Of a DNA stretch of 64,000 bases, positions 44,001-56,000 are shown piece by piece. A model generated the notes under the pieces. That model had not been told where the DNA came from. It made no database searches and saw only the letters and a list, made by a program, of their open reading frames with translations. The first letter of the stretch is position 1; every line of letters begins with the position of its first letter. Source of the stretch: VXYL01 sp965199945 (GTDB taxonomy: Bacteria > Pseudomonadota > Gammaproteobacteria > Pseudomonadales > Azotimanducaceae); the NCBI GenBank assembly GCA_965199945.1, contig OZ241354.1, positions 992,001 to 1,056,000 of the forward strand. The letters run 5' to 3'. The position numbers and the translations under genes are program-made.

Positions 44001-47000
44001 CGACCGCCGACACCGCGGCGGTCACGGTGACGATCACCGTCTCGGACTCCGACTCGACGATGGGTTCGGGCGACGAGGACGCGCTGACGTTCACGGTGGA
44101 GGTGGTCACGCCCTCGGCCGCGATCTCCTCGCCGGCGGCGCTGGCGGAGGCGACCTTGAGCAACGCCACGGTGACGGTGGAACTGACCAACGCCGCCTTC
44201 GAGGCCGGCGTGACGTCGAGCAGCTTCACGCTGGCGACCAACCCTACGCTGCCTGGTCTGTCGGTCGCCTCGGTGGCGACGGTGAACGCCGGCGACACGT
44301 CGGCGACGCTCACGCTGGGCTACTCCGGCGGCAACTTCGACACGGTGCGCGCGCTGTCGGTCACGGTGGCCGATGCGGCGCACACGCTGGTCGGAGCGCT
44401 GACGACGGCGACGGTGAACATCGTGCCCACGCCGTCGGTGGCGGTGAACCCGACCAGCCTGTCGCTGACCGAGGGGAGCAGCAGCGGAACCTACACGGTG
44501 TCGCTCGGCGGCCAGCCGACCGGCAACGCCACCGTGACGGCGACCAGCGGCGACGCCGCCGTGCATGTCGACACCGACGCCTCGCCGCTGGCGCGGACGC
44601 TCACGTTCACGCCCATGAACTGGGACACGGCGCAGACGGTGACGGCGGCGCCGCAGGACGACGACGACGCCGCAGACGAATCCGTCACGATCGCCCACGC
44701 GGTGGCGAACTACGGCGGCGCGACGGCGGCGAGCGTGACCGTGACGGTGGACGACGACGAGACGAACGGCATCGTGATCGACGCCGACCCGAGCACGGCG
44801 ACCGTGGTGGACGCCGGCCCGGTGGCGCTGCGCGAGGACGCGATGCACGCTGACAACTCGCGGACCTACTCGGTGAAGCTGGCGGCGGAGCCGACGGCGA
44901 CGGTGACGGTGACGGTCACCAGCACCGACACGGCCGCCGTGACCGTGGACACGGACGCGGCGACCGGGCTGCAGAGCACGCTGTCGTTCACGACGACGAA
45001 CTGGGACACGGCGCAGACGGTCACGCTGGCCGCGGTGGAGGACGCCGATCCGAACAACGAGGAGACGGCGATCGACCACGCCGCGGCGAACGGCGGCTAC
45101 AACGGCGTCACGGGGCGGTTGACGGCGACGGTGGCGGACGACGACGTGGGCGTGATCGTGGACACGGCCCCGGGCCGCGCCGGCGACCAGACGACGCCGA
45201 TCGCGCTGCGCGAAGGGCAGACGGGGACGTACACGGTGCGCCTCTCGACGCAGCCGGCGGGCGGGAACGTGACGGTGGAGGCGACGAGCGGCAACGGCGC
45301 CATCGACGTGGCGGCGGGCGCGTCCGGGGGAACCTTCGGCAGCACGGCGAGCTTGACGTTCACGGCGACGGACTGGGCCACGGCGCAGACGGTGCGGGTG
45401 TTCGCCGAGCACGACGTGGACGCCGTGGGGGAATGGGAGGACATCTCGAACACGGCGACCGGCGGCCAGTACAGCGGCGAGACGACGGACGTCCGCGTCA
45501 CGGCGCAGGACGACGAGATGGGCGGCACGGACTACGACGCCGACGACGACTTCCGGATCGAGATCGACTCGCTCGCCAAGCTGAACGCGGTGCGCTGGGA
45601 CCTCGACGGCGACGGCGACGTGGACGCGAGCGGCAACGAGACGAGCTACCGCGCCGCCTTCGCCGGTTCGGTCATGGCGGAGGACATGGGCTGCCTGGAC
45701 GGCCCGGACGCGGACCAGGAAGGCGACTGCGCCGGCTACGAGCTGGCGGCGGCCCTGGACTTCGACACGGACGACGACGGCGACGTGGACGCGGACGACG
45801 ACTACCCCAGCTGGGCGCCCATCGGCGGCACCTACTCGGCCACCTTCGACGGCAACAACCATGTGATCTCCAACCTGACCATCGTCGACGCGGCGGGCAG
45901 CGCGGGACTGTTCAACACCGTGAGCGGCGCCGTCCGCGGCCTGGGGCTGGCGGACGTCGACGTGAGCGGCGTCGGCGGCAGCAGCACCGATATCGCGCCG
46001 CTGGCGGTGGTGGTCAACGGGACGGTGATCGCGTCCTGGGCCTCGGGGCGCGTGCATGTCGGTTCGACCGGCCTCGCCCGCGCGGGCGGGCTGGTGGGCA
46101 GGGTGACCGGTTCCGGCTCCCGGCTGGCGGCCAGCTACTCCACCGCGAGCGTCACCGGCGCGGGCAACTCCGCCTCCTACGCCGGCGGGCTGGCCGCATT
46201 GATCCACAACGGGGCGACGGTGGTGGCCTGCTACGCGACGGGACTGGTCGACGAGGGCGGCAGCGGCAGCGTGCGCGCCGGCGGGTTGATCGGCGCCAAC
46301 ACTGGGCCCACCACGGTGAGGGCGTCGTACTTCGCCGGCACGGTTGCGGGCAGCGGCGTGAGCGGTGTGACCGCCGCGGACGACGGCAGCGGCGAGAACT
46401 ACCACAACGTGTACTACGACTCCGGCACCACGGGGCTCACGGCGGGGTCGGCGGCCCAGACCACCAGCGCCCTGCAGGGGCCGACCTCGGCGACGGGCAT
46501 GCTGTACGCGGCCTGGGACGATCTGGACGTGAACGGCAACGGCACGGCGGACGAGGATCCGTGGGATTTCGGCACGGCTTACAACCACCCGGCGCTGAAA
46601 TACGGCGGCATGGACGTGGCGGCGCAGCGCAACGACTACGACGCCGACGGCGACGGGCTGATCGACATTTCGACGCTGGGGCAGCTGCACGCGGTGCGCT
46701 GGGACCTCGACGGCGACGGCGCCCCGTCCACGGGCAACGAGTCGAGCTACTACGGGTCGAGCGCGTTCTTCAACGGCATTTTCAGAGCGAGCGGCGTGGG
46801 CTTGTGCCCGACGACCGAGGACGACGCGGACGACAACGACTGCGCGGGCTACGAACTGCTGAACGATCTCGACTTCGACACCGACGGCAGCGGCGCCACC
46901 TGGACGGAGAGCGGCGGCACGGTGACGGGCGATTCCAACGACGCCTACGACAACGCCGGCGCCGGCTGGGAGCCCATCGGCGCGGCCACCGCGGTGGGCG

Positions 47001-50000
47001 TCTCGACGCACTTCAACGCGACGTTCGACGGCAACGGCAAGATCATCGACAACCTGTTCGTGAACCGCGCCCGCGACAACTCCGGGCTGTTCGCGGGCCT
47101 GTCGGCGAACGCGAAGGTCCGCGCGCTGGGGCTGCCGGACGCACTGGTGCGCGCCGGGCAGGACAACGTGGGCGTTCTGGCCGGCGAGTCGCGCGGGCGG
47201 ATCGGCGCGGTGTGGTCGTCGGGCGCGGTGGTCGGCGACGACGACGTCGGCGGCCTCGTCGGCGAAAACCGCAGCTTTATCGCGGCGAGCTACTCGACGG
47301 CGGCGGTGGAATGCGAGGACGCGACCGGCAGCGGCGCAGGCCTCGCCGGCGTCAATTCGCTGCTGATCGACACCAGCTACTCGACCGGGGAGGTGACGGG
47401 CGCCTGCGCGACGAAGGCCGGCCTCGCGACCGGCGCTGGCGCGGCGATCGGCAGCTACTGGGACGCCGATCTGAGCCGCATCGCCGACGACGTGGACGAT
47501 CCGCCGGCGTCGCCGGAAGGCAAGTCGACGCTGGATCTGCAGACGCCGACCGCCTACGGCACGGGCGACGACGACCTCTACTCGACGTGGGACGAGCAGG
47601 ACGTGGACGGCGACGGCGTGTACGGCGAGGAGGAGGACGGCGACCCGTGGGAGTTCGGGCTGCCGAACCAACACCCGATACTCAAGTACCGCGGCCTGGC
47701 TGCGGCGCCGCAGCTGGCCGCGCAGCCGCCGGTGCCGGACTTCGGCGACCGGACGGTGTCGAACAAGACCTTCCAGAACGGGCGGGCGATCCAGTCGTTC
47801 CAGGTGCCGGCGGCGAGCGGCGGCAACGGCGCGCTGGTCTATGCGCAGAACGGGCTGCCGGCGGGCCTGTCGCTGGGCACGCCGACCTGCGCGACCGCCC
47901 GCACGGTGTGCGGCACGCCGACCGCGGACACCGCGGCGGTCACCGTGACCATCACCGTCTCGGACTCGGACATGACGACGGGCTCCACCGACGAGGACAC
48001 GCTGACGTTCACGGTGGAGGTGGTCACGCCCTCGGCGGCGATCTCCTCGCCGGCGGCGCTGGCGGAGGCGACGCTGAACGGCGCGATGGTGACGGTGGCG
48101 CTGACCAACGCGGCGTTCGAGGTCGGCGCGGGCACGGGGAACTTCTCGCTGACGACGAACCCTGCCTTGCCGGGGCTGTCCGTGTCCGCGCTGGCGACGG
48201 TGAACGCCGGCGACACGTCGGCGACGCTGACGCTGGGCTACTCCGGCGGCAACTTCGACACGGTGCGCACCTTCGCCGTGACGGTGGCGGATTCGGCGCA
48301 CACGCTGGCCGGCGCGCTGACCACCGGCACGGTGAACATCGTGCCCACGCCGTCGGTGGCGGTGAGCCCGACGAGCCTGACGGTGACGGAAGGCGGCAGC
48401 AGCGGAACCTACACGGTGCGCCTCGGCGGCCAGCCGACCGGCAACGTCGTGGTGACGGCGACCAGCAACGACGCGGCGGCGACGATCGACACCGACGCCA
48501 CGCCGCTGACCCGGGCGCTGACGTTCACGCCGATGAACTGGAACACGGCGCAGACGGTGACCGTGGCGCCGGCGGACGACGACGACGCAGTGGACGAGTC
48601 CGTCACGATCTCCCACGCGGTGGCGAACTACGGCGGCGCGACGGCGGCGAGCGTGAGCGTGACGGTGGAAGACGACGAGACGGCGCGGATCGTCATCGAC
48701 GCCGATCCGAGCACGGCGAACGTGGTGGACGCCGGCCCGGTGGCGCTGCAAGAGGACGCGATGCACGCCGACAACTCGCGGACCTACTCGGTGAAGCTCG
48801 CGGCGGAGCCGACCGGAACCGTGACGGTGACGGTCGCCAGCGCCGACACGGCCGCGGTGACGGTGGACACCGCCCCGGCGACCGGGCTGCAGAGCACGCT
48901 GACGTTCGCGACGACGAACTGGGACACGGCGCAGACGGTGACCCTGGCGGCCGTGCAGGACGACGACCCGACCAGCGAGGAGATCGCCATCGACCACGCC
49001 GCGCAGGGCGGCGGCTACAACGGCGTCGCGGCGCGGCTGACGGCGACGGTGGCGGACGACGACGTGGGCGTGCTCGTGGACACGGACCCGAACACCTCGG
49101 GCGACCAGACGACGCCGCTCGCGCTGCGCGAAGGGCAGACGCGGACGTACCGGGTGCGCCTGTCGACGCTGCCGGCGGCCGGCAACGTGACGGTGGCGGT
49201 GGCGAGCGGCAACGGCGCCATCGACGTCGCGGCGGGCGCGTCCGGGGGAACCTTCGGCAGCGCGGCGAACCTGACCTTCACGGCGACGGACTGGGCCACG
49301 GCGCAGACGGTGCGAGTGTTCGCCGAGCACGACGCGGACGCGGTCGGCGAGTGGACGACGATCTCGAACGCGGCGACCGGCGCCCAGTATTCCGGCGAGA
49401 CGACGACCGTCCGCGCCACGGCGCGCGACGACGAGATGCGCGGCACGGACTACGACGCCGACGACGACTTCCTGATCGAGATCGATTCGCTCGCCAAGCT
49501 GAACGCGGTGCGCTGGGACCTCGACGGCGACGGCGACGTCGATTCGAGCGCCAACGAGGCGAGCTACCGCGCCGCCTTCGCCGGTTCGATCATGGCTGAG
49601 GACATGGGCTGCCTGGACGGCCCGGACGTGGACCAGGAAGGCGACTGCGCCGGCTACGAGCTCATGGCGGCCCTCGACTTCGACACGGACAGCGACGGCG
49701 ACGTGGACGCGGACGACCCGAACTCCCACGCCAACTGGGCGCCTATCGGCGGCAGCTACACGGCGGCCTTCCACGGCAACAACCGCGCGATTTCCAACCT
49801 GACCACGAGCGGCGCCGGCGACCGCGGGCTGTTCGCGGCGCTTGGAACGGGCAGCCGCGTGTCGAACCTGGGCCTGCTGGACGTCGCCGTGTCGTCCACC
49901 AGCGGCACGGCGGGCACGATCAACGCCGGCGGCCTGGCCGCGGTCAACCGGGGAGCCGTGGTCGCCGTCCACGTGCGCGGCGGCGCGGTCTCCGCCTCCG

Positions 50001-53000
50001 TCTCCACCGCGAACGTGCGCGCCGGGGGGCTCGTGGGCTTCCATGCAGGCGGCAGCGTCACGGCCAGCTACGCGACGGCCGCGGCGTCAGGCACCGGCCA
50101 GATCGCGTACGTCGGCGGCCTGGCGGGAGAGGCGCAGGCGGCCGTCGCGGCCAGCTACGCCGCCGGTGCGGCGTCCGGCCACCAAGGAATCGTGCGGGTG
50201 GGCGGTCTGATCGGAAGGACCAACGCCAGCGCGGCCGTCGTCACGAACTCCTACGCGACAGGCGCCGTCAGCCGCACCGGCACCGGCACGTCTCCGCTGC
50301 TCGGCGGCCTGGTGGGCCAGCAAACCAGCGGCAGCGCAGCGGCGTCCTACTGGGACAGCCAGACATCGGGCCAGAGTTCCAGCGCCGTGGGCACGACCCA
50401 GACCACCAGCGGCCTGCAGACGCCGACCGCCTACGGCACGGGGGCGAGCATCTACGCCGCGTGGGACGACTACGACACCAACGGCGACGGCACGGTGGAC
50501 GCCGCGGACGACGCCTGGGACTTCGGCAGCGCCTACAACTATCCGGCGTTGAAGTACGGCGGGCTGGACCCGGCCTCCCAGCGCAACGACTACGACGCGG
50601 ACGACGACGGGCTGATCGACATCGCGTCGCTGGGGCAGCTGAACGCGGTGCGCTGGGACCTCGACGGCGACGGGGCGCCCTCCACCGGGAACGAGGCGAG
50701 CTACCACGGCGCCGCCGCGTTCTTCAATCCGCGCTTCAACCCGGGCGGCGCCGGCCTCTGCCCGACGACCGCGGCCGACGCGGACGACGACGACTGCGCC
50801 GGCTACGAGCTGCTGAACGACCTGGACTTCGACGTCGACGGCGACAACGACGTGGACGCCAACGACGCCGGCTCCTACCCCAACTGGACGCCCATCGGCG
50901 GCACCTTCGCTGCCGCCTTCGAGGGCAACGGCCGCACGATTTCGCACCTGACGAGAACCGGCGGCGGCGGAGGCGGCGGGCTGTTCAACGACGCCAGCGG
51001 CGCCGTGCGCAATCTGGGCCTTCCCGACGTGAACATCACCGACGCGGGCACGGACTCCGTGCAGACCGTCGCCGCGCTGGCGGACCGCTTGCTCGGCAGC
51101 GACGCGGAAGCGACCGCCGTGTGGGCCACGGGCACGGTGGCGTCGACGGGGAGCACCCGGGTCGGCGGCCTGGTGGGCCACGTCAGGGAAGGCGCGCGAC
51201 TGGCGGCCGCCTTCTTCGGCGGCACGGTGACCGCCTCCGGCGCAAGCGAAACCGGCTACGCCGGGGGGCTGGTGTACGCGCTGTTCCAGAACGCCACGCT
51301 GACGGCAGGCTACTTCAGCGGCAGCGCGACGGCAACCAACGGCGTCGCCGGCCTTGTCCACGTGTGCGGCTACAACGCGACGATGAGCGCGTCCTACGCC
51401 GCTGCCAGCCTCTCCGCGCCAGCGCCGTCCCTGACGACGACCGGAACCGGGGGGGTCGTCAACCAGTTGGAGATCGACGACGGCCCCTGCACGGCCAACG
51501 ACGTCTACTTCGATTCGACCGCCGCCTCGGGAGTGAGCGCCGTACGCGGCTCGGGGCAGACCACGACGGCCTTGCAAAGCCCGACCTCCGCGGCCGGCAT
51601 CTACGCCGACTGGGACGATCTGGACGTGGACGACGACGGCAGCGCGACCGAAGACCCGTGGGATTTCGGGCTGCCGAACCAGTATCCGGTGCTCGGCTAC
51701 CGCGGCATTCCGGAGACGCCGCAGCTGGACGCGCAGCCGGACACGGCGCCGGCCTTCTCGGGCACGGTGGACGACATGACGCTGCCGGGCAACGTGGCGG
51801 TGGAGTTCCAGGTTCCGGCCGCGACGGCCGGCAACGGCGCCTACCGCTACGCCGCGAGCGGGCTGCCGGCCGGGCTGTCCTTCGGCCTGCCGGACTGCGC
51901 GGACGAGCGCACGGTGTGCGGTGCGCCCACCGCGGCGTCCACGGGGACGGTGACGGTCACGGTGTCCGACAGCGACAGCAACATGGAGGCGACCGACCGC
52001 GACACGCTGACCTTCATGGCGACCGTGCCGGCGGCCTCTGCGAGCATCGCCAGCACGACGCCGCCGGCGCTGATGGAAACCAACCTGAACGGCGCGCGGG
52101 TAGTCGTCGAGCTGGCCGGCAGCGTGTTCCACGGCCTCTCGCCGGCGGGCTTCGCGCTGGCGACCACGCCGCCGATTGCCGGCCTCTCCATCGCCTCGGC
52201 GACGAGGACCAGCCCCACCCAGGCGACGCTGACGCTGCGCTTCGACGGCACGGACTTCAATACGCAGGCGACGCTGCTGGTGCGCGTGCTGGCGGCGGCG
52301 CACCGCTTCGGCGGCGACCAGGACACGGGCGCGGTGGCGGTGGCGCCGGCCGGCGGCGTGATGCTCTCGGCGACGACGCTGGCGCTGGAGGAGGATCCCG
52401 GAACCAGCAACGCCAACGTCGGCACCTACACCGCGGTGCTGACCGGCCAGCCGGCCGGCGCGGTGACCGTGACGCCGGCGAGCAGCAACCCGGACGTGAC
52501 CCTGAGCGGGGCGCTGACGTTCAACGCGACGAACTGGAACACGGCGCAGACGGTGACCGCGACGGCCGGCGCGGACGACGACGCGGTGGACGACGTGGCG
52601 CACGTCACGCACGCGGTGCAGGGCGTGCCGGGCGTCACGAGCGGCCCGCGGGTGCGGGTGACGGTGAACGACAAGGACGCCCAGGGCCTGACGCTGGACG
52701 CGGCGACGCTGGCCGGCAGCGGCGTGACGGAAGGCATGACGGCGACGTACACGGCGGTGCTCGACAGCGAGCCGACGGGGCCGGTGACGGTAGCCGTTTC
52801 CAGCAGCGAGGACGCCGCGACGGTGGACGCGGACGCCGGCGCGGCCGGCGCCCAGAACACGCTGCTGTTCCACGCCATGAACTGGAACACGCCGCAGACG
52901 GTGACCGTCCGCGCCGCCGAGGACGACGACGGCGAGAGCGAGACCGCGACGCTTGCCCACGCCGTCTCCGGCGCGGACTACGGCGAGGTGGCCGACGTGG

Positions 53001-56000
53001 ACGTGTCGTTCACGGTGTCCGACAACGACGCGAAGGGCGCGACGCTGTCCACGACGACGCTGAACGTGCAGGAGAACGGCACGGCGACCTACACGCTGGT
53101 TCTGGACACGCAGCCGGTCGACGGCGCCGTGAGCGTGGCGGTGGGGATCGGATCGCAGACCGCCGCCACGGCCAGCCCGGAGACGCTGGCGTTCACGGCC
53201 GGGAACTGGGACGCGCCGCAGACGGTGATCGTGGTGGGCGTGGACGACGCCAACACGGGCAACGAGATCGTCGCGTTCACCCACACGCCGACCGGAGGGG
53301 GCTACGACGGCGTGTCCATCGCCAACATCAACGTGACGGCCGTGGACGACGACGTGGCCGGCCTGAAGGTGTCGCCGACCTCGCTGACGGTGGCGGAGGG
53401 CGCGACGGCGACGTACACGGTGCGCCTGAACGTCGCGCCGACGGGAACGACGACGGTGACGGTGGGCGGGGCGACGGCGAAGCTGGCGGCGGACACGGAC
53501 ACGGGCACGCCCGGCGACCAGACGACGCTCTCCTTCGACGCGGCGAACTGGGACACGGCGCAGACGGTGACCGTGACCGGCGCCGAGGACGCCGACGGCG
53601 CCGACGAGACCGTCGGCCTCGCGCACGCCGTGGCCGGCACGGGCGACTACGCCGCGCTGGCGGCGATCCGGCGCCCGGGCGTGGACGTGCTGGTGCGCGA
53701 CGACGAGACCGCCGGCGTCGTGCTGTCGCCTTCGTCGCTGGCGATCGACGAAGGCGGCACGGCGACCTACGACGTGGAGCTCTCGGCGCCGCCGGCGACC
53801 GGCGCCGTCACGGTGACCATCGCGGCGACGGGCATGGCCGGACTGACGACGGACGCCAGCGCGCTCTCCTTCACCACGACCACCTGGGACACGGCGCAGA
53901 CGGTGACGGTCACGGCGGTGGCCGACCACGCCCGGCTGGAGAACGCCCGAGGGACGCTGACCCATGCCGTGGCCGGCTACGGCGCGGTGGAGTCCGGCCC
54001 GGATCTGCCGGTGCGGGTGGCGAACACGACGGTGGACTACGACGTCGACGCCGACGGGCTGATCGAGGTCGGCAGCCTGGCGCAGCTGAACGCGATGCGC
54101 TGGGACCTCGACGGCGACGGCGCGGCGTCCTCCGGCAACGCGGCGATGTACGCCACGGCGTTCCCGACCCCGCGCGGCGGCGGCGTCTGCCCGACGGCGA
54201 CCTCGGGGACGGCCTGCGACGGCTTCGAGCTGACCGCGGACCTCGACTTCGACACCGACGGCGACGGCGCCACGCACGCGGACGGCGCGGGCGACGACGG
54301 CGACGACTACGACAACGGCGGCGCCGGCTGGACGCCGGTCGGCGCCGACGCGGCGACGCCGTTCGCGGGGCGGTTCGACGGCAACGGGCGCATCGTGCGC
54401 AACCTGTTCGTGAACCAGGCCGCGGCCAACTACCGGGGCCTGTTCGGGGTCGTGTCGGGGCGCATCGCGGCGGTGGGCCTGGCGAACGCCTGGGTGCGCG
54501 GTGCGCACGGCGCGGGGGCGCTGGCCGGCTTCGCCAGCGCCGCGGCGAGCGTGACGGGCGCCTGGAGCACGGGTGCCGTGTCGGGCGACGCGTCGGCCGG
54601 CGGCCTGGTGGGGCGGACGCAGACCGGCGCGCGCATCGCCGCGAGCTACTCGACGGCGGCGGTGGAGTGCCGCAACGCGGCGAGCGGCTACGCCGGCGGC
54701 CTGGCGGGCGGCGGCAGCAGCGGAACGACGGCGGTGTCGACGAGCTGGTCGGCGGGGGCGGTGACCGGCGCCTGCCCGGACAAGGCCGGCCTGATCGGCG
54801 AGCGCGCGGCGGCAACCGCCAGCTGGTGGGACGCGGCGGCATCCGGCATCCCCGACGACGCGGACCTAGACTCCCCGGAGGGACGCAGCACGTCGGACTT
54901 GCAGACGCCGACCAGCTACGCGGGCCTCTACGCGAATTGGAACGTCGACCTCGACGGCGACTACGACGCGGACGATCCGTGGCACTTCGGCAGCCCGCGC
55001 CAGTACCCGTCGCTGAAGTGGCGCGGCTTCGATCCGTCGAAGCAGTTCGCCGTGGCCGAGGCGCCGGAACCGGAGCCGGCGGAGGCATCATCGAGCGTTC
55101 CGACGGAGGTGCGCGCGGAGACGACGTCCCAGGGCCTGCTGGTGACGTGGCGGGCGGCGGCCGGGGCGACGGCGTACCTGGTGCAGTGGCGGCAGTCTGG
55201 GCAGGCGTGGTCGTCGCAGCGGCAGGCGGAGACTTCAGAGACGCGCTACGAGATCGCCGGGCTGCCGGCCGGCGCCTACGAGGTGCGCGTGCTGGCGGTG
55301 GTCGACGGCGAGGCCGGCGAGCCGTCGGCGCCGGCGCGGGGCGAGTCGGGCGTACCGAACCGCCCGCCGCTGGCGCACGGCATCGCGGACGTGGACATGG
55401 ACGTCGGGAAGACGGCGGAGGTGGATTTGGACGCCGCGTTCTCGGACCCGGACGGCGACGTCCTGCGCTACGCGGCGTCCGCGGATGGAGACGTGGTGCA
55501 GGCGTGGGCCTCGGGCGAGACGCTGCGGCTGCGCGGGATGCGCCCTGGCGAGGCGACGGTGACGGCGACCGCGACCGACCCCGAGGGCCTGTCGGCGAGC
55601 GCGTCGTTCGCGGTTCGGGTGGGCGCGGTGCTGTCGCTGCGCGGGAATCCGGCGGCGCCGGAGGGCGGCGAGGCGGTGCTGACCGCGGAACTGAGCCGGC
55701 CGCTCGGCTCGGACGTGGAGGTCGGCTGGCGCCTGGCCGCGGACGGCGAACCCGGCACGGCTGACGCCGACGCGGCGGACTTCGCGGCGTGGGCCGGAAC
55801 GGCGACGATCGCCGCCGGCCAGACGCGGGCGCGGATCGTGCTCGCGGTGCTGGACGACGACGAGATCGAACCGGCGCGGGAGCGCTTCGCGGTCGAGCTC
55901 GAAGAGCCGGCGGATCCGAACGTGGGCCTGTCGGCGCGCGCCTGGCGGGCGCTCGGCGCCGTGCAGGAGGGCGTGTGCGACCGGACGCCTGCCGTGCGCG

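Noticed and set aside
43103..50044. Antisense open frame of 2313 codons opposite the giant gene
   Set aside because: The giant gene's sense frame holds clear domain repeats and a signal peptide. High GC and repetitive codons make antisense frames open by chance; the predicted protein is Arg/His/Val-rich with no domain.
50087..54508. Second long antisense frame of 1473 codons opposite the giant gene
   Set aside because: Same reason as above; its composition is that of a shadow frame.
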